From positions 1 to 34,492 of the forward strand of contig JACPCW010000135.1 in assembly GCA_016184365.1 (NCBI GenBank): a stretch of 34,492 bases of DNA, in the 5' to 3' direction. Each line of letters begins with the position of its first letter. The first letter of the stretch is position 1. This stretch comes from Candidatus Rokuibacteriota bacterium. GTDB lineage: Bacteria; Methylomirabilota; Methylomirabilia; Rokubacteriales; CSP1-6. Under the pieces are notes generated by a model. The model did no database searches and had not been told where the DNA came from. It was given only the letters and a program-made list of their open reading frames with translations. Below, one piece after another: positions 25,848 through 33,554 of this stretch. A program made the position numbers and the translations under genes.

Positions 25848-26028
25848 CGCGTGGTCGAGGCGGGCGCCGGGTTCCCCGGCGCCCGCCGAGCGTGGGGGAG
25901 TTTGCGGGGCCATCTCGGGGCCCCTCAGATCAAAATCCATGATCGCCTCGCGTGGTCGAGGCGGGCGCCGGGTTCCCCGGCGCCCGCCGAGCGTGGGGGA
26001 GTTTGCGGGGCCATGTCGGGGCCCCTCA
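25848..26028. repeat. Tandem palindromic repeat, copies A and B (101-bp period)
   Basis: Two 80-bp copies, 25848-25927 and 25949-26028, differ at about one base (ccatctc vs ccatgtc). Each holds a perfect 13-bp stem hairpin with TTC loop (25859-25887 and 25960-25988) and the 19-bp core ggggccat(c/g)tcggggcccc. The spacer between copies (aaaatccatgatcgcctc) repeats the start region of the acyl-CoA dehydrogenase gene (aaaatccataattgcctc), so the duplicated unit included that gene's first codons. Copy B carries the stop codon of the BadH-like SDR. Confidence 0.9.
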
Positions 26029-26823
26029 TATCATGGTATAGCCGCCGCTCACGCTGAGCGTCTGGCCGGTGATGAACCGCGCGGCATCGGATGCGAGGAA
26101 CACGATCGCGGGCGCGACGTCGTCCGGATGCCCGACACGGCGCAGCGGATACGCCTTCCCGATGCGCGCCTGCATCTCCGGTGTGCTGAACGCGCGGTTC
26201 GTGTCCTGCGCCCACATGGAGAGCGAGCCGATCTCCTCCTCCGCCTCGGGCACGGTCATGCCGGGGCACACGACGTTGAACCGGATGCCGTGCCGTCCGT
26301 TCTCCCGCGCGAGGGTCTTGCTGAGCGCGATGACGCCGGCCTTGCACGCGGCGTAGACGCCTTCGCGAAACTCGCCCATCCGCCCGGCGTCCGATCCCAT
26401 GCTGACGACGGCGCCCGACTTCCGCGCGATCATGCCGTCGAGCACGGCGCGCGTGCAGTTGATCATGCCCCAGAGATTGAGCTGCACCTCGCGCTCCCAC
26501 TCCTCGCGCGTCTTCTCCATGAAGAGCCGGTCGATCGTCCAGCCGACGTTGTTCACGAGCACGTCGACGGCGCCGCACCGGCTCTCCACCGAGCGCACCG
26601 TCGCCAGCACGCTGTCCCATTTCGTCACGTCGGTCTTCACGCCCACCGCCGACGCCGCACCGTGCTTGCCGGCCTCCTCCGCGGTGCGCGCGCCGGCGCC
26701 GTCGTCGATGTCGGCGACGGTGACGTGACAGCCTTCCTTCGCGAAGGCGAGGCTGATGGCGCGTCCGATGTTCGAGCCGCCGCCGGTGACGATGACGCTC
26801 TTGCCGCGAAGGTTCAGCTCCAT
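26026..26823 (-). CDS. Short-chain dehydrogenase, 2-hydroxycyclohexanecarboxyl-CoA dehydrogenase (BadH)-like
   Basis: 265 residues, ATG at 26821-26823 after AGGAG. Classical SDR: cofactor motif VTGGGSNIGRAI (residues 12-23), Asp39-Asp41 (ADIDD) after beta2 implying NAD preference, NNVGW near 92, catalytic Ser in SMGSDAGRMG near 142, and YAACK (Tyr-x3-Lys) near 157. NNxGW, the SDAGR stretch, VYAACKAG, NVVCPG and the ending ITGQTLSVSGGYTM are, from family knowledge, close to BadH, which oxidises 2-hydroxy- to 2-keto-cyclohexanecarboxyl-CoA. The final residue and TGA come from the inserted repeat (BadH-type proteins end one or two residues later). 19 bp after the other SDR gene. Confidence 0.87.
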   Translation of the reverse strand: MELNLRGKSVIVTGGGSNIGRAISLAFAKEGCHVTVADIDDGAGARTAEEAGKHGAASAVGVKTDVTKWDSVLATVRSVESRCGAVDVLVNNVGWTIDRLFMEKTREEWEREVQLNLWGMINCTRAVLDGMIARKSGAVVSMGSDAGRMGEFREGVYAACKAGVIALSKTLARENGRHGIRFNVVCPGMTVPEAEEEIGSLSMWAQDTNRAFSTPEMQARIGKAYPLRRVGHPDDVAPAIVFLASDAARFITGQTLSVSGGYTMI

Positions 26824-26842
26824 GGGTCTCTCCTGGGACGGG

Positions 26843-27607
26843 CTACCAGCTGATCGTCTGGCCGCCGTCGATGTGAAGCGTCTGGCCGGTCATCAGATCC
26901 GACGCGGGCGACGCGAGATAGACGACGAGGGGCGCGATCTCTTCCGGCTCGCCGATGCGGCGCGCCGGGATCTTCGAGAGAAACAGCGTGCGCGTGCGCT
27001 CGTCCGCGAGCGCTTCGCGCGGGATGTCGGTGTTGAGATAGCCCGGCGCGACGCAGTTCACCTGGATGCCGTGCCGCGCCCACTCGACCGCGAGGCTGCG
27101 CGTCAGCGCTTCGACCGCCGCCTTGCTGGCGCAGTACGCGGCGTAACGCGCCACGCCGATGCGGCCGTACATGGAGCCGATGTTGACGATCTTTCCGCCG
27201 CCCCGCGCGATCATGCCCGGCGCGACGGCGCGCGCGCAGCGGAACATGCCGCCGACGTTCGTGCCGAGCACCGCGTCCCACTCGTCGTCGGTGACGTCGA
27301 CGGACGGTTTGTCGAGCGTGACGCCGGCGTTGTTGACGAGCACGTCGACGCGGCCGAAATCACGCTCGACGGCGGCGACGGCCTCGACGATCGCCGCCGG
27401 CCGCGCGACGTCCAGGCGATAGCCGCGCGCCTGTCCGCCCTTGGCGGTGACGTCGGCGGCCGTCGCGTCGGCGTCGGCGGCATTGCGCGCGGTGCACGCG
27501 ACGGCGGCGCCGGCCGCCGCCAGCGCGGGCGCGAGGGCGCGGCCGAGGCCGCGGCTCGTCCCCGTCACGAGAGCCACACGACCGTCGAGCGGCAGCGACC
27601 CAATCAT
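26843..27607 (-). CDS. Short-chain dehydrogenase/reductase, FabG-like
   Basis: 254 residues. The ATG at 27605-27607 overlaps the ligase stop (ATGA). SDR motifs TGTSRGLGRAL (about 15-25), NNAGVTLDKP near 91, catalytic Ser in NIGSMYGRIGVARYAAYCASK near 141 with Tyr-x3-Lys (YCASK), NCVAPGYLNTDI near 183, and ending MTGQTLHIDGGQTISW. Reduces or oxidises a 3-oxo/3-hydroxyacyl-CoA or similar alcohol with NAD(P)(H). Arg after the second beta strand (CTARN) hints at NADP. Its exact step in the pathway is unclear, since the other SDR better fits the BadH step. Confidence 0.88.
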   Translation of the reverse strand: MIGSLPLDGRVALVTGTSRGLGRALAPALAAAGAAVACTARNAADADATAADVTAKGGQARGYRLDVARPAAIVEAVAAVERDFGRVDVLVNNAGVTLDKPSVDVTDDEWDAVLGTNVGGMFRCARAVAPGMIARGGGKIVNIGSMYGRIGVARYAAYCASKAAVEALTRSLAVEWARHGIQVNCVAPGYLNTDIPREALADERTRTLFLSKIPARRIGEPEEIAPLVVYLASPASDLMTGQTLHIDGGQTISW

Positions 27608-29151
27608 CGTGCCGCCGGCTTCGGCGACGCCTGCTCGGCCGCCAGACGCTCGGTGACGATCTGCCGGAGGCGATACTTCTGCACTTTCCCGCTCGGCGTC
27701 ATCGGAAAGTCGGTGACGAGCTCGAGCCGCTCGGGAAACTTCTGACGCGCGAAGCCGCGCGCGTCCAGGAACTGCACGAGCTCCGCGAGCGTCGGCGCTT
27801 CGCCGGGTCGCGGGATGACGAAGGCGCACGCGCGCTCCTGCAGCCGCGGGTCGGGCATCGCGACGATCGCGACGTTGGCGACGCCGCCGCGGATGATGAC
27901 GTCCTTCGAGCGGCCGGTGATGGACAGGTAGCCGTCGCCGTCGAGCACCGCGCGGTCGCCCGTGCGGAACCACCCGTCGGCGGTGTGCGCGTCGCGCGTG
28001 AACTCCGGCCGCTTGTAATACCCCGTGAACTGCGACGCGCCGCGCACGAGCAGCTCGCCCTCGGCGCCGCCGGTGACGTCGGCGCCATCGTCATCGACGA
28101 TGCGCAGCGCCATCCCGGGCAGCGGCGCGCCGTCGGTCGACACGACCTTCTCCTCGGGATCGTCGAGCCCGTTGCACGTCACGAGCCCGTTCTCCGTCAT
28201 CCCCCACCCCGCGGAGATCGCGCAGCCGAAGCGCGCCCGCGCGTCCCGCACGAGCTTCCGCGGAATCGCGGCGCCGGCGGAGATGAACAGGCGCAGCGAC
28301 GAGAAGTCACGCTCCCCGGGGACGTACGTCAGGTCGTTCAGGAACGGCGTCGCGCCCATGGTGAAGGTCACGCGATGCTCGCGGATCAACCGGGCCGCGA
28401 CCTCCGTGTTCCAGACGTCGAGCCAGACCGTCGTCGAGCCGACCAGCACGGTCGCACAATACGCATAGAGGTACGCGGTCTGGTGACCGAGCGTCGACGC
28501 CATCAGCGTCACGTCGCGCTCCGACAGCCGGAAGCGCTCGACCATCGGACGCACGTTCGCGAGGATCGTGTTCGGCGTGTGCATCACGCCCTTCGGCTCG
28601 CCGGTCGTGCCGGACGTGAAGATGACCTCGTGGAGCGCATCGGCGCCGATCCCCGGCAGCCGGCGGCGGCCCGCCCGCACGTCCCACGCGCCCTCGGTCA
28701 GGAGCGTGAACGACTGCATGGTGGCGCGCGGCGTCCCGCGCGCGACGAAGACGTGCTCGACCCGCGGCGTGTCGGGTCGCAGCGCGTCGAGCATGGCCGC
28801 GTGATCGAAGCCGCGGAACGTGCCCGGGATGACGACGACGCTCGACTCGAGCAGGTTCAGCATGAAGCGCAGCTCGGCGGAGCGATAGATGGGCGGGATC
28901 GGGTTCAGGACGGCGCCGAGCCGCTCGGCCGCGAGCAGGAGAATGACGAACTCGTTCCAGTTCGGCAGCTGGACGGACACGACGCCGCCGGGCTCGACGC
29001 CGTGCGCGGCGAGCCCGTGCGCGACGCGCTCCACCACCCGCGCGAGCTCGCTCCACGTGTAGCGGCTCGCGCCGTCGATCATCGCCGGCTTGTCGGGGCG
29101 CTCGGTCGCCCACCGGTCGAGGTAATCGACGAGCGTGTCGTCGCCGGCCAT
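27604..29151 (-). CDS. Cyclohexanecarboxylate-CoA ligase-type AMP-forming ligase with internal deletion
   Basis: 515 residues, ATG at 29149-29151 (a GTG six bases earlier overlaps the previous stop and is equally possible). AMP-binding motifs: IFTSGTTGEPKGVMHTPNT near 170, WGMTENGLVT near 315, GWFRTGDRAVLDGDGYLSITGRSKDVII near 395-420, and C-terminal Lys in TPSGKVQKYRLRQIV. GHQTAYLYAYC, TMGATPFLNDL and ASQFTGYYKRPE match what I know of AliA-type cyclohexanecarboxylate ligases. After IIRGG (422-423) the protein goes straight to VANVAIVAMPDPRL, lacking about 17 residues that normally carry the conserved A8 segment (ENIxPxEIE, then LxxHP). The gap is in frame at about 27882. It may cripple the thioester step or be an assembly artefact. 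Confidence 0.87.
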   Translation of the reverse strand: MAGDDTLVDYLDRWATERPDKPAMIDGASRYTWSELARVVERVAHGLAAHGVEPGGVVSVQLPNWNEFVILLLAAERLGAVLNPIPPIYRSAELRFMLNLLESSVVVIPGTFRGFDHAAMLDALRPDTPRVEHVFVARGTPRATMQSFTLLTEGAWDVRAGRRRLPGIGADALHEVIFTSGTTGEPKGVMHTPNTILANVRPMVERFRLSERDVTLMASTLGHQTAYLYAYCATVLVGSTTVWLDVWNTEVAARLIREHRVTFTMGATPFLNDLTYVPGERDFSSLRLFISAGAAIPRKLVRDARARFGCAISAGWGMTENGLVTCNGLDDPEEKVVSTDGAPLPGMALRIVDDDGADVTGGAEGELLVRGASQFTGYYKRPEFTRDAHTADGWFRTGDRAVLDGDGYLSITGRSKDVIIRGGVANVAIVAMPDPRLQERACAFVIPRPGEAPTLAELVQFLDARGFARQKFPERLELVTDFPMTPSGKVQKYRLRQIVTERLAAEQASPKPAAR

Positions 29152-29153
29152 CG

Positions 29154-29933
29154 TCACCGGGCGGGCCGCGGGTGGAACACGGCCTCGCGCTGTTCCTGCC
29201 AGGCGCGATTCGCTTCGTCCATCTCCCACGAGCCCATGCAGTCGCGCTGCGCGGCGACGACGTCTTCGATCATGGCGCGGGGATCGCGGTGAAACGACTC
29301 GTGGAGCAGCCGCTTGGCGTGCGCGTTCGCCGTGGGCGAGCCCGCGTGCACCTTGTCGAGCACGCGGGCGGTCGCGGCGTCGACCTCGTCCGGCGCGCAC
29401 ACCCAGTTGACGAGCCCGATGGCGCGCGCCTCGTCGGGCGCGATCTGATCGTTCAGCAGCGTCATCTCCTTCGCGCGGCCGAGCCCCACCACGCGGGCGA
29501 GACGCAGGATGGAGCCGTCGGGAATGAGGCCGTGGCGCGTGGCGCCGAGGCCGAGCACCGCGTCGCTCGTCGCCAGGCGCAGGTCGCAGGCGAGCGCGAG
29601 CTGCAGGCCGCCGCCGATCGAATAGCCGTGGAGCACGCACAGCACGACCTTCGGCATGTCCTCGAGCGTGTTGAGCGCGCGGATCCAGTGGCGGTAGAAC
29701 GCCTCGTCCACGCTGCCGGCGGCGAGCGCCGTGCGATCCATGCCCGAGCAGAACGCGCGGCCGCGCCCGCGGACGACGACCGCGCTGACCGCGGTGTCGC
29801 GAGCGGCGCGCTCCGCGTGATCGGCCAGGGTCGCGGAGAGATCGCGATCGAGGGCGTTCAGCACGCGGGGCCGGTTCAGCGTGATCCAGCCGACGCCGTG
29901 CGCGACCTCGTACGTGACGGACGGTTCGTTCAT
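29154..29933 (-). CDS. Enoyl-CoA hydratase/isomerase family protein lacking one usual Glu
   Basis: 259 residues from ATG at 29931-29933, with no clear ribosome site because the palindromic repeat lies directly upstream. Crotonase motifs: GWITLNRPRVLNALD, AFCSGMDRTAL near 61, VLHGYSIGGGLQLALACDLRLA near 100-121 (oxyanion GGG), and RAKEMTLLNDQI near 155. At the place of the first catalytic Glu of hydratases (PEI motif) it has GLGATRHG, with Ala131 in the Glu position; the second Glu (Glu156) is kept. It is first in an operon with the ligase. In the alicyclic route it would be the hydratase for cyclohex-1-ene-carboxyl-CoA, but with one acid it may act as an isomerase or hydrolase instead. Confidence 0.82.
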   Translation of the reverse strand: MNEPSVTYEVAHGVGWITLNRPRVLNALDRDLSATLADHAERAARDTAVSAVVVRGRGRAFCSGMDRTALAAGSVDEAFYRHWIRALNTLEDMPKVVLCVLHGYSIGGGLQLALACDLRLATSDAVLGLGATRHGLIPDGSILRLARVVGLGRAKEMTLLNDQIAPDEARAIGLVNWVCAPDEVDAATARVLDKVHAGSPTANAHAKRLLHESFHRDPRAMIEDVVAAQRDCMGSWEMDEANRAWQEQREAVFHPRPAR

Positions 29934-29936
29934 TCG

Positions 29937-30139
29937 TCGACGTGGGGGGCCCCGACATGGCCCCCGCCCCCCCGCGCCCAGACGCGCCCCGGCAACGCCG
30001 TGGCGCGCCTCGGGGTCGCGGCAGGATATGTCATCCCTCGACGTGGGGGGCCCCGACATGGCCCCCCACACCCCCCCGCGCTCGGACGCGCCCCGGCACA
30101 GCCGTGGCGCGCCTCGGGGTCGCGGCAGGATATGTCATC
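29937..30139. repeat. Tandem palindromic repeat, copies D1 and D2, in a divergent promoter region
   Basis: Two copies, 29937-30035 and 30038-30139 (period 101), both starting tcgacgtggggggccccg and ending gcaggatatgtcatc, with small differences in the C-rich middle. Each holds the 19-bp core ggggccccgacatggcccc (29946-29964, 30047-30065), identical to copy B in reverse complement, then a different 3' half (gccgtggcgcgcctcgggg). They fill nearly all of the 238 bp between the divergent crotonase and binding-protein genes, so promoters for both must lie in or between them. GGAGG at about 30160 is the binding-protein ribosome site. Confidence 0.88.
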
Positions 30140-30171
30140 GCCGGTGTAGGATACCAACCGGAGGATCGAGC

Positions 30172-31152
30172 ATGTCGGTGATCACGCGTCGCGCCTTCCT
30201 CGCCCACACCGGTGCCGTCGCCGGCCTCGCCGTTGCGCCGCGCCTCGTGCACGCGCAGCCGACGATCAGGATCGGCACCGCCGTGCTCGGCGACTACGCG
30301 CTCGCCGGCCCGTTCATCCTGGCGATGGACAAGGAGATGTTCCGCGGCGAAGGGCTGAAGGTCGAGTTCATCCCGTTCCGCGGCGGCCCCGATCTCGTCA
30401 AGGCCGTGATCGCGGGCGAGGTGCTCGTCGGCGCGGCGGGCAGCACGGACATCCTCGTGTTCCGCGAAGCCGGCATGCCGCTCAAGATGATCGCGACGCA
30501 GACCGAGGGGAATCACTTCACCCTCAACGTCGCGCCCGGCGTGCAGTCGGCCGGGGATCTCAAGGGCAAGGCCATCGGCGTGACGCGCGCCGGCGCCACC
30601 ACGTGGGTGTTCGCGCGCATGTTCGCGAAGCAGCAGAAGTGGGATCCGGACAAGGACGTGAAGATCGTCGGGCTCGGCGCGCTGGACGCGCAGCTCGCCG
30701 CGCTCTCGCGCAACGAGATCGCGGCGTTCGTGTGGGGCGACGGCGGCGCGGTCACCCAGCTGCAGGGCAAGTCGAAGGTGCTGATGCGCCTCGACAAGGT
30801 CACCCCGAAGTGGATCAGCCAGATCCTGTACGCGTCCGAAGACGGGATCAGGAAGCAGAACGACGTCATCCGCAAGGTGCTGAGGGCACTCTTCTCCGCG
30901 CAGAACCTCATGCGCACCAAGACGGCGGAATCCGCCGAGGTCATCGCGAAGAAGCTCGGCTGGACGCCGGAAGGCGTGCTCGCCGCGCACAAGATCTCCG
31001 GCGCGCTGATCTCCGCGGACGGCACGATGAGCGTCGAGGCCCTCGCGACCATGCAGGAAGTGTTGATGGAGTACGGCATGCTGAAGAAGAAGCTGCCGAT
31101 CGAAGAGCACATGGCGAAGGAGTTCACGCCGGTCCGTCTCGGCACGAGTTGA
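30172..31152 (+). CDS. ABC transporter substrate-binding protein, NMT1/TauA type
   Basis: 326 residues, ATG at 30172 seven bases after GGAGG. TAT-like export signal (TRRAFLAHTGAVAGLAVAPRLVHAQ). Type II periplasmic fold of the SsuA/TauA/NMT1 family: IRIGTAVLGDYALAGPFILAMDKEMFRGEGLKVEFI at the start, GGPDLVKAVIAGEVLVGAAGSTDILVF near 70, and DLKGKAIGVTRAGATTW near 130. It would bind a small acid, sulfonate, nitrile-like or pyrimidine-type solute. No permease or ATPase of this class is nearby, so it is an orphan component or works with a distant transporter. Divergent from the alicyclic operon, suggesting substrate supply for it. Confidence 0.88.
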   Translation: MSVITRRAFLAHTGAVAGLAVAPRLVHAQPTIRIGTAVLGDYALAGPFILAMDKEMFRGEGLKVEFIPFRGGPDLVKAVIAGEVLVGAAGSTDILVFREAGMPLKMIATQTEGNHFTLNVAPGVQSAGDLKGKAIGVTRAGATTWVFARMFAKQQKWDPDKDVKIVGLGALDAQLAALSRNEIAAFVWGDGGAVTQLQGKSKVLMRLDKVTPKWISQILYASEDGIRKQNDVIRKVLRALFSAQNLMRTKTAESAEVIAKKLGWTPEGVLAAHKISGALISADGTMSVEALATMQEVLMEYGMLKKKLPIEEHMAKEFTPVRLGTS

Positions 31153-32495
31153 ACGCCGGCCGCGCCCTCGTCCTGGTCGCGGCGCTCGCGCTCGCCGCGC
31201 CGGCCGGCGCGGCGGCGCAGGTGTTCGTTGCCTCCCGCCCGCACCCGGAGTTCGAGGTCGGGCCCATCACGGTGCGCGCGACCTTCACCCCCGCGCTCGC
31301 CACCGCCGACATCTTCATCTCGTTCCGGCTCGCGCTGCCGGCGACGGTCAGCGGCGCCTCGGTGGAACAGGACCTGGCGCTCCTCTGGCCGGGCACGATC
31401 TCGAGCCAGGTGCCGGAGGCGCGACCGGACCGCGACCTGGCCAGGTTCGTCGAAGCCCGCGGCTACGTGGTCGTCGCGCAGGGCGCGGTGCAGCTGTCGG
31501 CCCGCGACATCTACGGCGGACGGAACAGCGAGAAGCCCCTCGCGGCCGCGCCGTACGTGACGTTCCGGCGCGAGCGCGCCGCGGCCGGGCCGACCGCGCC
31601 GGCCACGTGGATCCGCATCCCGTGGCGGCCGGAGCTCGTGAACCCGGCGAAGATCATGCGGCTCACGTTCACGTCGGCCGAACTCGTGCGGCCGCGGCGC
31701 GCGACGTGGATCGAGGAGGCGTTCCGCGGCATCCGCCACGACGTGTCGCTGTCGTTCAACGACGTCCGCGCCCGCGGCATGTTCCCGCTCTACCTCGAGC
31801 ACCGCGACCGGGTGATCCGGCTGGCCGAGGACCCGTCGCAGCTCTCGATCGCGTTCCGGAGTCCGGAGCGCCTGAAGATCGAATCCGTGTCGCCCCCCAC
31901 GGCGCGGCGGCAGCTCACCGAAAGCGCGAACCCGTCGCAGGTCGTCACGATCTTCCTCGACCGCGCGCAGGGGCTGACGCCGCAGGCGCTCACCGTCGAG
32001 TTCGGATATTTCACCGGCCTGCAGGCGTGGATGCCGATCCTCGTCCCGATCCTGTTCTTCCTGCTCGGTAACCTCGCCGCCGTGGTGGTGCGGGTGCTCG
32101 CCGAGCAGCTGAGGCACCGCCTGGCCGGGCGGATCACGTTCGGCGCCGCGCGCGCCCGGCCGGACCGCGAGACCGGCGTCATCGTCCCGCGCGACAAGCT
32201 CTTGCAGATCGCACCCGGGGAGACGACGTACGACGACGTCATCGCCGCGCTCGGTCCGACGCTCGAGGAGCACGAGCGGCTCGACGGCTCGTCCCGGCGC
32301 ACGCTCGTGTACCGCGGGCGCCGGCTCGTGCCGCGGCGGCGGCGGTCGTACGGACTCATGTCGACGATCAGCCACTGGGACGTCGAGGACCACGAGGTCG
32401 AGATCCTCGTCGAGGGCGATCGCGTGCGGGACGTGCAGGCGCGCGTTCACCGCTCGCGCCGCGACACGCCGAACGGCGATCGGCCGGCGCGCTGA
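31149..32495 (+). CDS. Membrane protein with BamE/SmpA-like C-terminal domain
   Basis: 448 residues from TTG at 31149, overlapping the previous stop (TTGA). Signal peptide (LVLVAALALAAPAGAAAQ), a ~270-residue beta-rich outside domain (EFEVGPITVRATFTPAL, QLSARDIYGG), one membrane segment (MPILVPILFFLLGNLAAVVVRVL, near 300-322), and a cytoplasmic domain of about 115 residues. The latter contains LLQIAPGETTYDDVIAALGPTLEEHERL and TLVYRGRRL, reminiscent of the BamE/SmpA fold (small lipoprotein fold for beta-barrel assembly), but here on the inner side of the membrane. Family not recognised. Followed after one base by the next gene, suggesting a joint function. Confidence 0.75.
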   Translation: MNAGRALVLVAALALAAPAGAAAQVFVASRPHPEFEVGPITVRATFTPALATADIFISFRLALPATVSGASVEQDLALLWPGTISSQVPEARPDRDLARFVEARGYVVVAQGAVQLSARDIYGGRNSEKPLAAAPYVTFRRERAAAGPTAPATWIRIPWRPELVNPAKIMRLTFTSAELVRPRRATWIEEAFRGIRHDVSLSFNDVRARGMFPLYLEHRDRVIRLAEDPSQLSIAFRSPERLKIESVSPPTARRQLTESANPSQVVTIFLDRAQGLTPQALTVEFGYFTGLQAWMPILVPILFFLLGNLAAVVVRVLAEQLRHRLAGRITFGAARARPDRETGVIVPRDKLLQIAPGETTYDDVIAALGPTLEEHERLDGSSRRTLVYRGRRLVPRRRRSYGLMSTISHWDVEDHEVEILVEGDRVRDVQARVHRSRRDTPNGDRPAR

Positions 32496-32496
32496 C

Positions 32497-33099
32497 ATGA
32501 CGCCGTCGTCCCGCCTGATGCTCCGCTCCGTCGCCGTCGCGATCGCGCTCGCCGTCCTGCCGACCCCCGCGGTCGCCCAGACGTCACCGGTCACGCTGGC
32601 GGATGCCGGCGGTCGCCCGGTGGCGCGTCTCGACGCGCATCGCGAGACGGTCAAGGTGCGCGACGCGCGCGATCAGGCGCTCGGCGAGATCAAGATCCAG
32701 GCGGACCGCGTCAAGCTCGCCGATGCCGGCGGTGTCGAACGATGGAAGGTGAAGCGCAAGGACTACGGCGCGGAGATCGAAGACGCCGGCGGCCGGCGCC
32801 TGTTCCGCATCCGCAAGGACAAGGACGGCGACTGGAAGCTCGAGGACGCGTCGAAAGCGGTGCTCGTCCGCGTGAAGTCGAAATCATCGGGGGTCGAGCT
32901 GCGCGACGCCGGCGGCAGGACGATCGCGAAGGTGAAGCCGCGCGCCGGCGGCCTCGTGTTCGAGACCGAGGCCGGCGCCCGGCTCGGCGAAATCTCCGGC
33001 GTCACCGACGTGCGTGCCGGGCTGTGGTTCGCGGTCGACCGCTTCTCGCCCGCCGAGCGGGCGGCGCTGTGGGCGTTCTTCGCCAACGTGGCGAAGTGA
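32497..33099 (+). CDS. Secreted beta-repeat protein of unknown function
   Basis: 200 residues; ATG one base after the previous stop. Signal peptide (LRSVAVAIALAVLPTPAVAQ), then five or six short repeats of ~20-25 residues with the pattern (L/V)xDAGGRxxxR(L/I)xxxxxxVKV (VTLADAGGRPVARLDA, VKLADAGGVERWKVKR, AEIEDAGGRRLFRIRK, VELRDAGGRTIAKVKP), a probable beta-roll or solenoid, then a C-terminal GISGV-type region with AVDRFSPAERAALWAFFANVAK. Repeats rich in Lys/Arg/Asp. No enzyme motif. The end overlaps the next gene by GTGA. Confidence 0.75.
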   Translation: MTPSSRLMLRSVAVAIALAVLPTPAVAQTSPVTLADAGGRPVARLDAHRETVKVRDARDQALGEIKIQADRVKLADAGGVERWKVKRKDYGAEIEDAGGRRLFRIRKDKDGDWKLEDASKAVLVRVKSKSSGVELRDAGGRTIAKVKPRAGGLVFETEAGARLGEISGVTDVRAGLWFAVDRFSPAERAALWAFFANVAK

Positions 33100-33554
33100 G
33101 CCAGCCCGCGGCCCTGCAGTGCGAAGACCATAGCGGGTTCCTGTTCTCTCACCCGTGCGATCGCCTGGCCACGGGCCAGTGCGTCACCTGCGGGAAGGCC
33201 ATCTGCGTCGAGCACACGCGGCTGACGGAGACGGGACCGCGCTGCGTCAGCTGTCTGCGCCACGAACAGTGGCAGCACGACTCCGAGCACACCACGACGG
33301 CCACGACGACGTCCGAGCCGGAGACCACCGAACCCGCGGCGCCCGCGCGCGCGGGCGCATTCGGCGGCGGCGGCGCGACGCAGGCGTGGTCGGCGGAACA
33401 GGCGATGGCGGCGGGCGACGACCCCCATTTCGTCGGCGGCCCCGCGGCGTGGCAAGCGCAGTACGACGCCGAGGACCACGCGGCGTTCGAAGCGCCCGCG
33501 GCGGCCGCCGAGGCGTTCGACACCGACATCGAGAGTGACACCGGCGCCAGCTGA
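33096..33554 (+). CDS. B-box-type zinc-binding protein
   Basis: 152 residues, GTG overlapping the previous stop (GTGA). N-terminal B-box-like metal site: CEDH, then C, CVTCGKAICVEH and CVSC (two C-x2-C and two C-x2-H motifs within residues 9-54), able to bind zinc. After it comes a low-complexity Thr/Glu/Ala/Gly-rich tail (TTTATTTSEPETTEPAAP, GAFGGGGATQAWSAEQAMAAGDD), probably disordered. Bacterial B-box proteins often carry membrane or peptidase domains; this one has only the finger. Function unknown; coupled to the two preceding membrane/secreted proteins. Confidence 0.75.
   Translation: MSQPAALQCEDHSGFLFSHPCDRLATGQCVTCGKAICVEHTRLTETGPRCVSCLRHEQWQHDSEHTTTATTTSEPETTEPAAPARAGAFGGGGATQAWSAEQAMAAGDDPHFVGGPAAWQAQYDAEDHAAFEAPAAAAEAFDTDIESDTGAS

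Noticed and set aside
25848..30139. CRISPR array from spaced repeats
   Set aside because: Only two adjacent copies at each place, repeats are 80-100 bp, and the spacers are not unique 30-40-bp pieces; no cas genes.
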